Assembly (NCBI GenBank): GCA_023390395.1
Contig: JAEWCY010000025.1
Coordinates: forward strand, 1-27,893
Length of the DNA stretch: 27,893 nucleotides
Reading direction: 5' to 3'
DNA from: Pseudomonadota bacterium
GTDB taxonomy: Bacteria > Desulfobacterota > Desulfovibrionia > Desulfovibrionales > Desulfovibrionaceae
In this document: positions 1 through 9,482 of the stretch, piece by piece
Layout: each line of letters begins with the position of its first letter
Numbering within the stretch: the stretch's first letter is position 1
Made by a program: the position numbers and the translations under genes
The notes under the pieces: model-generated
The model's database searches: none
Told to the model about the DNA's origin: nothing
Seen by the model: only the letters and a program-made list of their open reading frames with translations

Positions 1-932
1 CCCTCGCGCCGGGCGGCCACGGCCGCCTCCCGGGCCGTTTCGGCCTCGGCCAGGCAGGTCCCGGCCCGGGCGGCCTCGTCCGCCGCCTCGCGGGTCTTCT
101 GGTCGGCCTCGATGATCTTCTGCTTGAGGTTGTCGACGAGGGTGCACAAGGCGTCGGCCAGGGAGGTGATCTCGTCGGTGCGCCCGCCCAGGATGCGTTT
201 GTCCACGCGCTCGTGGATCTCCAGGCAGGCGTCCATGTCGCCCGTGGCGATGCGTTGGCTGTGGCTGGCCAGGAAGGCCAGCCGGTCGATGATGGTGCGC
301 TTCATGAAGAGCCACAGCGCTGCCACCAGGACCAGCAGGCCGCCCAGGGAGAGCAGGGCGGTCCTGGTCTGGGCCGTGGCCAGGGCGGCCATTTCGGGCG
401 AGACGTCCTCCACCGTGACCAGGGCGCCGAGCACGGCCCGGCTGGCCCCGTGGCAGTGGTGGCAGTCCGGGGCGTTCTTCACGGCCCGCACGGTGACGAA
501 GGCGGGCCTCTCCCCGGCGTGCAGCAGGGCCGCGCCGTCGACGCCCTTGGCCAGGGCTTCGTCGAGCAGGGCGGTCGCGCCCGGTTCGGGCAGGGTTCGG
601 GACAGGGGGCGGCGCAGGGCGTCGTGTTGGGTGGCGTAGGTGGTCTCGCCCCGGAAATCGGTGAGAAAGGCGTCGGACCTGCCCCCGGCCTCGGCGATGC
701 GCGCGAACTGGGCCGTGGTGCCCTGGCTGTCGCCGAGGAGCATGGGCTCGCTGACCACGAGCTGGATCAGGTCGGCCGTGCGCCGGGAGGCGGCCTGGAT
801 CTGGGCCAGGGCGTTGTGGCGCTGCCACAGGGCGCCCGCCGTGAACAGCCCGGCCAGGACGGCGGCGGCCACCAGGCACACCAGGACCAGGGCCTTGGAA
901 CCGAGGGAGAGGGAACCGAAGCTTCTGCGCAT
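1..932 (-). CDS. haem-binding methyl-accepting chemotaxis protein, N-terminal part (runs off left edge)
   Basis: An open minus-strand frame from ATG at 932 to base 1 gives about 310 residues with no stop. It starts MRRSFGSLSLGSKALVLVCL with a membrane segment at roughly residues 12-34. A periplasmic domain of about 150 residues follows, carrying the c-type haem motif CHHCH at residues 157-161 near its end. A second membrane segment lies at about 183-203, then a HAMP-like linker and an Ala/Glu-rich helical stretch typical of Desulfovibrio chemoreceptors. The signalling hairpin is outside the window, so a histidine kinase is not fully excluded. By analogy with haem chemoreceptors such as DcrA of D. 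vulgaris, it probably senses redox state, oxygen or another haem ligand. It lies 75 bases downstream of the tetrahaem cytochrome on the same strand, so co-transcription is likely. Confidence 0.8.
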   Translation of the reverse strand, partial: MRRSFGSLSLGSKALVLVCLVAAAVLAGLFTAGALWQRHNALAQIQAASRRTADLIQLVVSEPMLLGDSQGTTAQFARIAEAGGRSDAFLTDFRGETTYATQHDALRRPLSRTLPEPGATALLDEALAKGVDGAALLHAGERPAFVTVRAVKNAPDCHHCHGASRAVLGALVTVEDVSPEMAALATAQTRTALLSLGGLLVLVAALWLFMKRTIIDRLAFLASHSQRIATGDMDACLEIHERVDKRILGGRTDEITSLADALCTLVDNLKQKIIEADQKTREAADEAARAGTCLAEAETAREAAVAARRE

Positions 933-1007
933 GGAAAACCTCCCGGGCGCGGCCGTGGCGGCGCGCCTGGCGTCGCGGTGCGGATGCGTGACCTGGCGGA
1001 GGGCCGC

Positions 1008-1478
1008 CTAGTGCGCCCCGGCCTTGAGCAGCGGCTTGTAGCCGAAGGCGCGGACGCGGGATTCGTTGTGGCAGCCCTGGCAGTCGGCCACGGTGGGCTT
1101 GCCCTTGATGGCGGCCGGGTCGCTCGAGGCGGCGTGGGCCGCGCCCGGTCCGTGGCAGACCTCGCAGCCGGCGTCGGCCAGCCCGGGGGTGGCGGCGAAG
1201 CTCGTGAAGCCGCCGGGCTTGCCGTAGCCCGTCACGTGGCAGGCGAAGCAGCCGGCCAGTTCCTCGGGCGTGAGCTTGGCGGCCATGCGCTGGACGTTTT
1301 CCGAGGCGTGGGCTTTCTTGGAGTGCTTGACGAAGGCCGCGTGCTGGTCGGGATGGCAGCCGGCGCAGGCGGCCGTGCCCACGTAGCGGGCCTCCTCGGC
1401 CAGGGCCGCCCCGCGCGGGCCGGGACACAGGAACGCAAGGCCCCACAGGGCCGGGACCAGCCATGCTCGCCATGCCAT
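1008..1478 (-). CDS. periplasmic tetrahaem cytochrome c
   Basis: This 156-residue protein begins at ATG 1478, chosen because a signal peptide starts there (hydrophobic core about residues 4-20, likely cleavage after ALA at 25-27) and a GGGGG-type ribosome site lies about 7 bases upstream. The frame stays open further 5', but that part does not look like protein. Four CxxCH haem sites are visible: CAGCH (38-42), CFACH (77-81), CEVCH (105-109) and CQGCH (133-137). Extra histidines such as H46, H52 and H57 could be distal ligands. The CEVCHGPGAAH stretch is typical of the cytochrome c554-like multihaem group. It should be exported by Sec and mature in the periplasm as an electron carrier. Its partner is unknown. 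The next gene in the same direction encodes a haem-bearing chemoreceptor. Confidence 0.85.
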   Translation of the reverse strand: MAWRAWLVPALWGLAFLCPGPRGAALAEEARYVGTAACAGCHPDQHAAFVKHSKKAHASENVQRMAAKLTPEELAGCFACHVTGYGKPGGFTSFAATPGLADAGCEVCHGPGAAHAASSDPAAIKGKPTVADCQGCHNESRVRAFGYKPLLKAGAH

Positions 1479-1872
1479 GGGCGCACCCCCTTGAAAGGGC
1501 GGGGCGGGGCCGTCGTGGACGGGAACGACGGCCCACGCCTCGCCGCGATGGCCTCGTCGCGCGTCCCGCCGGGCAGGGAAGGGCACACGCGGTAAGGTCT
1601 GTTTCGTGACCTTAAGAGCAAGATGCATACCGGGAAGGCGGTATTGAGGATTGGCGGGAACGGTTGGAGACGAGCGGGCGATGGCGTCCGCAGGCGAGGT
1701 CAGCCTGCCGCGATACAAAGGATTTTTCCGGACGGCGAGGCCGCCCTGCCCCGGGCGGACCGCCGGGCGCGACCCTGGGAGGAGACGGGGCTGCGAAGGC
1801 CTGGAGCCTTTTGCCTCAAAACGGCGGCGGCGGTGTGTCAGAAGCCGGCAGGAGGCCGGTCCCGGGGCCGGG
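1479..1872. other. intergenic region between response regulator and tetrahaem cytochrome
   Basis: About 390 bases separate the stop of the response regulator from the start of the cytochrome. I find no convincing gene here; the overlapping frames are GC-rich shadows. It holds a perfect inverted repeat at 1593-1614, a likely place for the cytochrome promoter and operator, but I see no good -35/-10 pair and no -24/-12 element. No clear hairpin followed by a T-run ends the response-regulator operon. Confidence 0.6.
1593..1614. promoter_or_regulatory. candidate operator: TAAGGTC-N8-GACCTTA inverted repeat
   Basis: Two perfect 7-base arms separated by 8 bases lie about 115 bases upstream of the tetrahaem cytochrome start. 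The size and symmetry suit a dimeric regulator. I do not recognise the motif as that of a known regulator such as Rex or CRP/FNR, and no T-run follows on either strand. Confidence 0.35.
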
Positions 1873-3197
1873 TCACATGATGCCGTACTCCCGGATCTTG
1901 CGGTAGAGCGTCTTGCGGGAGATGCCGAGCGCCGTGGCGGCCAGGGTACGATTGTTGCCGAAGCAGGCCAGGACCTTGGCGATGTGCTCGCGCTCCACGG
2001 CCTCCAGCGACAGGAAGTCGCTTTCGCCCTCGACCTGCACGGACAGCTCGCGCGGCAGGGCGTTTTCGGTGATGACCCCGCCCTCGGCCAAAATGACCCC
2101 GCGCTCGATGACGTTTCGCAGCTCGCGGATGTTGCCCGGCCACTGGTAGTTGATCAGGCACCCCATGGCCCGGTCGGACACGCGGTAGGTGCCGCCGGCC
2201 TGCACCCGGCCGAGGAAGTATTCCACCAGCAGCGGAATGTCCTCCTTGCGCTCGCGAAGCGGCGGCAGCTCGATGTTGAAGACGTTGATGCGGTGGTAGA
2301 GGGCCTCGTGGAAGCGGCCGGCCTCCACCTCCTTGGCCAGGTTGCGGTTGGTGGCGAAGACCAGGCGGATGTCGGTGGTGCGCTCGTCCTTGTCGCCGAC
2401 GCGCCGGTAGGTCTTGTTCTCCAGGGTGCGCAACAGCGACGCCTGCACCTCCATGGGCAGCTCGCCGATCTCGTCGAGGAAAAGCGTCCCCTTGTTGGCG
2501 AAGGTCATGAGGCCCTCGCGGTTCTCCGTGGCCCCGGTGAACGAGCCCTTGACGTAGCCGAAGAGTTCGCTTCGGGCCAGCTCCTTCTGGAGCGTGGCGC
2601 AGTTCTTGATCACGTAGGGCTTGTCCGCCCGCCTGGACCGGGCCTGGATGGCCGTGGCCGCCACTTCCTTGCCGGCCCCGGACTCGCCGGTGATGAGCAC
2701 GGGCACGTCGGTGGGCGCGACCTTTTCGATGAGAAAGCGGATCTGCTTGATGGCGGCGGAGTTGCCCACGATCTGCTGGGGCTGGTCGCGGGTCTGGGCG
2801 TGGCGCAGCTGGCGGTTCTCGAAGCGCAGGCAGGCCCGCTGGTAGGCCCGCTCCACAATGAGCTCCAGCTCCTCCAGGTTGAAGGGCTTGGTGATGTAGT
2901 CGTAGGCCCCGAGCTTCATGGCCTCCACGGCCGAGTCGATGTTGCCGTGGCCGGTGATGATGATGACTTCCACGTCCGGGGAGTGCTGGCGGATCTCCAC
3001 CAGCAGGTCCAGGCCGTCGGCGTCAGGCAGGCGCAGGTCCAGGACCGCCACTTCGTAGGCGTTGCGGCGCAGCATCTCCCGGGCCTGGTGGGCGGTTTCC
3101 GCCGTGGCCACGGCGCGGGCCGGGGAGGAGAGCTCCTTTTTCAGCAGTTTGCCGATGGAGGGTTCGTCGTCGACGACAAGGACGCTGTAGGGACTCG

Positions 3198-3201
<4 letters not shown>
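1873..3201 (-). CDS. sigma-54-dependent response regulator (NtrC/AtoC family)
   Basis: The 442-residue protein starts at ATG 3201, overlapping the kinase stop as ATGA. A receiver domain covers about residues 5-120, with acidic D11-D12, probable phosphoacceptor D55 (VLDLRLPD) and K105. An AAA+ central domain covers about 143-375, with Walker A GESGAGKE (172-179), the sigma-54 contact loop GSFTGA (219-224, a common variant of GAFTGA) and Walker B TLFLDE (239-244). A Fis-type helix-turn-helix ends the protein (LAATALGISRKTLYRKIREY). It should activate RpoN-dependent promoters once phosphorylated by the kinase encoded just upstream. I see no clear -24/-12 promoter in this window, so its target may be elsewhere. 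Confidence 0.95.
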
Positions 3202-4408
<1,207 letters not shown>

Positions 4409-4409
<1 letters not shown>

Positions 4410-5551
4410 CACCAGGCCTCCTGGCACACGCCGAGCAGGGACTCCCAGGTGGCGGGCCTGGGGTTGGTCAGGGTGCAGGCGTCGTTGACCGCCGCCCTGG
4501 CGATGGTCTCCAGGCAGCTGCGGTCGGGCAGGATGTCGCGCAGGCGCACGGGCACGCCGAGGTCGGCGAAGAAGCGCTCCAGCCAGCCGATGCCGGCCTG
4601 GGCGATGTACTGGGAGGAGCACATGCGCGGGCCGCAGACGATGCGGCCGATGGCCGCCAGCTTGTCCACGCTCGCCGGCAGGTTGAAGCGCATGACGTGG
4701 GGCAGGAGAATCGGGTGGACCAGGCCGTGGAGCACGTCGAACATGCCGCCGAGGGAATGGGCCAGGGAATGCCCGACGCCAAGTCCGGCGTTGGAAAAGG
4801 ACATGCCGGCCGAGGTGGCGGCGATGCTCAGGTTCTCCAAGGCCTCGATGGAGCGGTCCTCCAGGGCCGGGCGGAGGTTCTGGGAGATCAGGCGCATGGC
4901 CTTGAGGGCCTGGTGCTCGGTAAACGGCGAGGAGAGCAGCGAAAGGTAGGACTCCACGGCGTGGGCGAAGGCGTCGATGGCCGAGGAGATGATGAGCTTC
5001 TCGCTTTTGGTCAAGAGCACCAGGGGGTCGATGATGGAGATGTTGGGCACCAGCGACCGGCTGATGATGGACATCTTGAGCTGGCGCTCCACGTCGGTGA
5101 TGATGCAGAACTGGGAGATGTCCGAGCCCGAGCCGGCCGTGGTCGGCAGGAAGATCATGGGCGGCAGGGGCCGCATGATGCGGTTGGCCCCTTCGTAGTC
5201 GCTGATGCGGCCGCCGTTGCCGACGATGGTGGCGATGCCCTTGGCCGCGTCCATGGGACTGCCGCCGCCCACGGCGATGATGACGTCGGCGCGCTCGCGC
5301 ACGTAGATTTCCGCGCCCTCGTGGACCTGGTGGTCGCGGGGGTTGGAATTGACGGCGTCGTAGTAGATCCACTCCAGGCCGTTGTCGCGCAGGATCTCCA
5401 TGATGCGGTCGACCCAGCCGGCGGCGACCAGGCCCTGGTCGCTGACGAGCAGCACCCGGCGTCCGCCCAGGCGCTTGGCGCAGGAAGCCAGGTGGACGAT
5501 GCTGCCGCGTCCGAAGATGATCTCGGGGATGGCGAACTTGCTGATCCGCAT
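4409..5551 (-). CDS. iron-containing (group III) alcohol dehydrogenase
   Basis: The 380-residue product starts at ATG 5551, preceded by AAGGAG at good spacing; a longer upstream frame lacks family similarity. It matches the Fe-ADH family over its length. The NAD(P) loop GGGSPMDAAK is at 95-104, followed by TTAGSGSD (137-144). Metal ligands line up as D193, H197, H261 and H275, with spacings like those of FucO. The enzyme interconverts alcohols and aldehydes with NAD(P)H in the cytosol. In sulfate reducers it fits ethanol or other primary alcohol oxidation, and the aldehyde made could feed the aldehyde oxidoreductase encoded at the right of this window, though that link is inference. It heads the operon with the kinase and regulator genes. 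Confidence 0.95.
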
Positions 5552-5672
5552 GGCGCTCCTTGCGGCTGGGGCGGGCGGAGATCCCACCGGCGCGGGCAGG
5601 CGTTTCCCGGAAAAGGACAACGGCCGGCCCGGCGTCTTCCGCAAGGCCAGACTTCAATGATTTCGACTGTAA

Positions 5673-5700
5673 ACTATACCGCGCCCGTGCAAAAGGTCAA
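5673..5700 (-). promoter_or_regulatory. sigma-70-type promoter for the alcohol dehydrogenase operon
   Basis: On the minus strand TTGACC (5700-5695) and TATAGT (5678-5673) are separated by 16 bases, each matching consensus at five of six positions. This is a strong match in very GC-rich DNA. Transcription would begin near 5666, leaving a leader of about 115 bases before the dehydrogenase ATG. Confidence 0.65.
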
Positions 5701-5729
5701 GCCGGCCCCCCGAGGGGCCTTGCCCCGCC

Positions 5730-5966
5730 TCATTCCCGCCGGAACCGTTCGACGAATTCGGCGAGCGACAGCCCGAGGGCTTCGCAGATGGTTTCCACCT
5801 CGATGAGGTCGAGCCGCCGTTGCCCGCTCTCGTACTTGCTCACGAAGGACTGCGGGCATCCCAGCCGCGCGGCCAGCTCGGCCTGACGCAGGCCGGCCTC
5901 CTTGCGCAACGCGAACAGCAGGGCGCGCAGGCATTCGTAGCGGCGGGAGTAGTTATGAAACTTCAC
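5730..5966 (-). CDS. small XRE/Cro-type helix-turn-helix regulator
   Basis: A 78-residue protein is read from GTG at 5966. The frame is open further upstream to an ATG at 6161, but only the last 70 or so residues resemble protein. The fold is a single HTH_3 domain: LRQAELAARLGCPQSFVSKY (residues 26-45) covers the recognition helices, followed by ESGQRRLDLIEVETICEALG. The pattern PQSFVSKYE.G.RRLD is typical of stand-alone Cro/CI repressors. No ribosome site is obvious, so the transcript could be leaderless or the start could differ. A near-perfect palindrome covers the proposed start, suggesting autoregulation. The gene lies upstream of the dehydrogenase operon on the same strand, and the operon promoter falls just beyond its stop codon. 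Confidence 0.75.
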   Translation of the reverse strand: MKFHNYSRRYECLRALLFALRKEAGLRQAELAARLGCPQSFVSKYESGQRRLDLIEVETICEALGLSLAEFVERFRRE

Positions 5967-5970
5967 AACT
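5951..5970. promoter_or_regulatory. candidate autoregulatory operator over the XRE start codon
   Basis: The 20 bases AGTTATGAAACTTCACAACT form an inverted repeat with 8 of 10 positions symmetric (AGTTNTGAAN / NTTCANAACT). The proposed GTG start of the XRE gene (5966-5964) lies inside it. Binding here would block either transcription or translation of the gene. Confidence 0.45.
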
Positions 5971-6918
5971 TGTAAATAGATCGGGTTGCGGAATATCCCA
6001 AAACAGGATATTTTCCGTACAGGAAAGCCGAAGACAGGCCCGGGGAGCGTTTCGCGACGGCAACAATGGCCACGGACAAAGGGACGAGGCGCACCATGGA
6101 GGGAGGTCCTCCTTGTTTCGAGGGCTCGCGACGGCAAGGCGCAGACGTTTACCGGACGCAACGCGCCCGTTTGATTCTCAGAACGGCGCTGAACACATTT
6201 CTCGGTGTTTGGAAATGGGGCGGCGCGGGGTTTCGACGGAATTCAAGACGTTTTTGGGGAAACCCCATCCCGGGGCCGTTATTTGCGGGGGTATATCCAT
6301 GTCCGCGTCGCCTGCCAGGGCCTGGCGACCCGCCGGGGCAAGGCGGCGGCCCCTGCGGGCGGACGGGAAGCGCGCCAGCCGAGGCAGGCGAGGGGGCGGC
6401 GGCCTTGTGTTCGCGCCCGGGGCGCGGCATGGCCTGCCGCCGTGCGAGGGCGGAATGGAAAGGCAAGGCGTCTTCATTGAAACGCACAACGATTATATGA
6501 CGGCGCATATAATACGTGGCAGTTTATGCAGAAAACTTTTTGATTTCCGTATTGAAAGATTCCTTGAGATGTCATAGTTTCATAGTGAACGACTTGGAGG
6601 TGTTTGCCGTAAGGTGATGCTTCGGGTACGGATGCGAACAGGAAGGCACGGGGAGCCGTACCAAGTGATGCGAGTGCATTCCTGGTTTCGCGCCCGGATC
6701 ATGCAGCGATGGACAAGGCGAAATGCCCATGGAAGCGGGGGCATGGCGACAGGAATGAATCGGCGACAAGCGTAATCGTGGGCTGGATGTGGACGGGTCG
6801 GCGGCTTTCGCGGACGAGTGCTTCATGTCCTCGGGGGAGCGGGACGCTTGCAGGTCAGGCGGGACGTTTGACGCCTGCGTATCGTAACGTCTGCAAAGCT
6901 GGCTTGTGGAGGGTTCAC
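5967..6918. other. long intergenic region between XRE regulator and chemoreceptor
   Basis: About 950 bases have no gene I can support. The overlapping short frames are Arg/Pro/Gly-rich or repetitive and lack ribosome sites. The stretch 6481-6600 is markedly AT-rich (about 38% GC by count) in a GC-rich setting, and contains the ATTATATG palindrome at 6492-6513. Promoters for both flanking genes should lie here. A possible weak pair for the chemoreceptor is TTGAAA near 6552 with TAGTTT about 17 bases on, which I would not rely on. Confidence 0.55.
6492..6513. promoter_or_regulatory. AT-rich palindrome ATTATATG-N6-CATATAAT
   Basis: Perfect 8-base arms flank ACGGCG. Because of the symmetry, a consensus -10 hexamer TATAAT occurs on both strands (plus strand 6508-6513). 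No matching -35 is seen at normal spacing. It could be an operator or an activator-dependent promoter. Confidence 0.35.
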
Positions 6919-8706
6919 ATGCAGTGGTTCGACAATTTACGTGTCGGTAAAAAACTTGTCCTGTCATTTATCTTGATATCGCTTATTACTGCGGCGGTTG
7001 GGTTTCTCGGGTTGCGGAACATGGGCGTTATCAACGACATGAACGACGTGATGTATGCGCGAGAGTTGATAGGCATCTCCGCAATGAAAGAGGCCAACAT
7101 AAATCTTTTGTATATTGACAGAGGTATAAAAAATCTCATTCTTTCTAGAACTGCCGAAGAACGCAACCAGGTGCAGGAGCGTCTCGGGCAGTATAAGAAA
7201 GAATACATGAATCAGATGGCCACGGCCAAACCCCTTTTTGTATCCAAGGAAGGCAAAGAGGCCATGGCCAAGCTCGACACGGCCTGGAACGCCCTCCAGC
7301 CCGTTTGGGACCAGATCATCGAGACCTGCAAGAAAGAGGACCTCCAGAACAATCGGGCCTCCATCGAACTGTCCATGGGAGCCGGCCGGGAGAAGGTGAA
7401 GGTCGTCGACGACATCATGACCGACCTTGTCCGCATCAAGGAAGACAACGCCAAGGAATATTACACGGATTCCACGGCGATCTACAATTCCAGCCGGCTG
7501 ACGATGTTGACCATCGTCGGCGCGAGCATCCTGCTCGGCCTGGGGCTCGGGGTGGCCATCTCCCGGGCCATCGCCAAGCCGCTCACCGCCTGCGTGGGGT
7601 TCGCCCAGGCCCTGGCCCGGGGCGACCTCGGCCACAAGCTCGACATCGTGCGGGCCGACGAGGTCGGCGAGGTCTGCCAGGCCATGCGCGACGTGGCCGC
7701 GGCCGAGGGCAAGGTCACGGACCTGGCCAGCAAGATGGCCGAGGGCGACCTGCGGCTCAAGGTGGAGCCTCGTTGCGAGGTCGATTCCCTCATGCGCGCC
7801 CTGGCCGCCATGATCGAGCGCCTGACCGAGGTGGTGGAAGAGGTGAAAAGCGGGGCCGAGAACATGGCCTCGGGCGCGGAGGAACTGAGCGCCTCCTCCG
7901 AATCCCTGTCCCAGGGCGCTTCCGAACAGGCCGCCTCGGTGGAGGAAAGCTCCTCGTCCATGGAGCAGATCAACAGCTCCATCATGCGCAACGCCGACAA
8001 CGCCCGCCAGACCGAGGCCCTGGCCAAGAAGGCCAGCGTCGACGCCAAGGAATCCGGCCAGGCCATGAACGACACCGTGGCCGCCATGCGCCAGATCGCG
8101 GCCAAGATCTCCATCATCGAGGAGATCGCCCGCCAGACCGACCTGCTGGCCTTAAACGCCGCCGTGGAGGCGGCCCGGGCCGGCGAGCACGGCCGGGGCT
8201 TCGCCGTGGTGGCCTCCGAGGTCCGAAAGCTGGCCGAGCGCAGCCAGACCGCCGCGGCCGAGATCAACAGCCTCTCGGCTTCCAGTCTGGACGTGGCCGA
8301 ACGGGCCGGCCGGCTCCTGGAAATGCTCGTGCCGGACATCCTCAAGACCTCGGACCTGGTGCAGGAGATCGCCGCCGCCTCCAACGAGCAGAGCGCCGGC
8401 GCGGAGCAGGTCAACCGGGGACTCCAGCAGCTCGACCAGGTCGTGCAGCAAAACGCCTCGGCCTCGGAGGAACTGGCCTCCACGGCCGAGGAGCTCTCCT
8501 CCCAGGCCGCCCAGCTCGTCAGCACGGTGGGTTTTTTCCAGGTGGCCGGCCAGACGGCTCCCAGGAACGCCGGCCGGGCCGTGCGCGCCCAACAGCCCGC
8601 GTCCAGGACCGGCCAGCGCAGGCCGACGCCCCAGCGCCAGCGCCTGGTCTCCCTGCCCCCGGCCGACGGCGCGGGCCACGACGACGAGCAGTTCGAACAG
8701 TTCTAA
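6919..8706 (+). CDS. methyl-accepting chemotaxis protein, 4-helix-bundle sensor type
   Basis: The 595-residue receptor starts at ATG 6919, with GGAGG at 6908-6912; the frame is open further upstream but has no signal there. Membrane segment 1 is at about residues 12-32, a helical ligand domain of the 4HB_MCP type at about 33-190, and membrane segment 2 at 194-216. A HAMP domain follows, then the signalling domain with the conserved hairpin tip (DLLALNAAVEAARAGEHGRG). The tail is Gln/Arg/Pro-rich and ends DDEQFEQF, which could be a CheR tether but differs from the NWETF type. The first 350 or so bases are far less GC-rich than the rest, suggesting a mosaic gene. cheW follows 65 bases downstream, so the two probably form a dedicated signalling pair. 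Confidence 0.95.
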   Translation: MQWFDNLRVGKKLVLSFILISLITAAVGFLGLRNMGVINDMNDVMYARELIGISAMKEANINLLYIDRGIKNLILSRTAEERNQVQERLGQYKKEYMNQMATAKPLFVSKEGKEAMAKLDTAWNALQPVWDQIIETCKKEDLQNNRASIELSMGAGREKVKVVDDIMTDLVRIKEDNAKEYYTDSTAIYNSSRLTMLTIVGASILLGLGLGVAISRAIAKPLTACVGFAQALARGDLGHKLDIVRADEVGEVCQAMRDVAAAEGKVTDLASKMAEGDLRLKVEPRCEVDSLMRALAAMIERLTEVVEEVKSGAENMASGAEELSASSESLSQGASEQAASVEESSSSMEQINSSIMRNADNARQTEALAKKASVDAKESGQAMNDTVAAMRQIAAKISIIEEIARQTDLLALNAAVEAARAGEHGRGFAVVASEVRKLAERSQTAAAEINSLSASSLDVAERAGRLLEMLVPDILKTSDLVQEIAAASNEQSAGAEQVNRGLQQLDQVVQQNASASEELASTAEELSSQAAQLVSTVGFFQVAGQTAPRNAGRAVRAQQPASRTGQRRPTPQRQRLVSLPPADGAGHDDEQFEQF

Positions 8707-8713
8707 AGCCCTC

Positions 8714-8748
8714 CCGTCCCGCGCCGGCCGCCGGCCGGCGCGGGACGG
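8714..8748. other. 16-bp GC-only hairpin between chemoreceptor and cheW
   Basis: Arms CCGTCCCGCGCCGGCC (8714-8729) and its exact complement (8733-8748) enclose a 3-base loop. No T-run follows, so it is not a standard terminator. It could slow or pause transcription, or protect the upstream message from 3' decay, lowering cheW relative to the receptor. Confidence 0.6.
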
Positions 8749-8771
8749 AGAGGCGCGCGCGGGAGGCTTCC

Positions 8772-9302
8772 ATGGAAGAGAAGGCAGTTTCCGGGGTCCG
8801 GCGCGTCCTGACCCTGACGCTCGGCGAAACGGGCTGTTTCGCCATCGATATCTTGGTGGTGCGCGAGATCCTGGACTATACCGAAATCACCCGGCTGCCG
8901 CGCATGCCGGAGCACATGCGCGGCGTGGTCGACGTGCGGGGCCAGGCCGTGCCGGTGGTGGACCTCGGCGTCAAGCTCGGCTTCGGCCCGGTGGAGCAGA
9001 CCATCCACACGCGCATCGTCATCGTGGAGCAGACCGACGCGGAAGGCCGGGTGCGGCTCATCGGCGCGCTGACCGAGGCGGTCAAGGAAGTGCTGGAACT
9101 CGACGTGGCCGGCATCGCGCCGCCCCCGTCCATGGGCATGGGGGTGGAGAACTCCTGCATCCAGGGCATCAGCCACCACGACGGCCGCTTCATCGTGCTC
9201 CTGGACACGGCCCGGGTCTTCGGCACGGACGAGGTCCAGAGCCTGGCCGGCCTGGTGGAACGCGCCGCCGCCGAGGAAGACCCGCACCGCGACGCCGCCT
9301 GA
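8772..9302 (+). CDS. cheW: CheW chemotaxis coupling protein
   Basis: The 176-residue protein starts at ATG 8772 with GGGAGG at 8761-8766. It is a single CheW domain: CFAIDILVVREIL near residues 20-32, RLPRMPEHMRGVVDVRGQ in the region that contacts CheA and receptors, and PVVDLGVKLGF after it. CheW bridges chemoreceptors to the CheA kinase on the cytoplasmic face of the membrane. No cheA or cheY lies in the window, so this copy probably couples the neighbouring receptor to a kinase encoded elsewhere. A rho-independent terminator closes the pair. Confidence 0.95.
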   Translation: MEEKAVSGVRRVLTLTLGETGCFAIDILVVREILDYTEITRLPRMPEHMRGVVDVRGQAVPVVDLGVKLGFGPVEQTIHTRIVIVEQTDAEGRVRLIGALTEAVKEVLELDVAGIAPPPSMGMGVENSCIQGISHHDGRFIVLLDTARVFGTDEVQSLAGLVERAAAEEDPHRDAA

Positions 9303-9422
9303 GCCCGCCCGACACGGCGGGGGCGCAGCGCGGGCGGCCCGTGGCGTGGCCGGCATCTCCCCGGGGCTGGCCGTGTCCGTGGGGAATTGAGCCTCGGTCC
9401 CCGGCGGAAATCGAGACATCCA

Positions 9423-9459
9423 GCCGCGCCGGCGTCGCCAGACGCCGGCGCGGCTTTTT
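9423..9459 (+). terminator. rho-independent terminator after cheW
   Basis: A perfect 14-bp stem, GCCGCGCCGGCGTC with its complement, encloses the loop GCCA and is followed directly by TTTTT. It serves the plus strand. No T-run is present on the other side for the convergent efflux operon, whose stop codon is 24 bases further on. Confidence 0.93.
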
Positions 9460-9482
9460 CGCGTCCCCCGATACGCCCCGGA

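Noticed and set aside
1479..1872. Sigma-54 promoter as target of the local response regulator
   Set aside because: No TGGC-N-TGC type -24/-12 element was found on the minus strand before the cytochrome or elsewhere in the gaps I read.
6617..6775. Possible 52-residue gene upstream of the chemoreceptor
   Set aside because: It is Arg-rich with poor ribosome-site spacing and no family resemblance.
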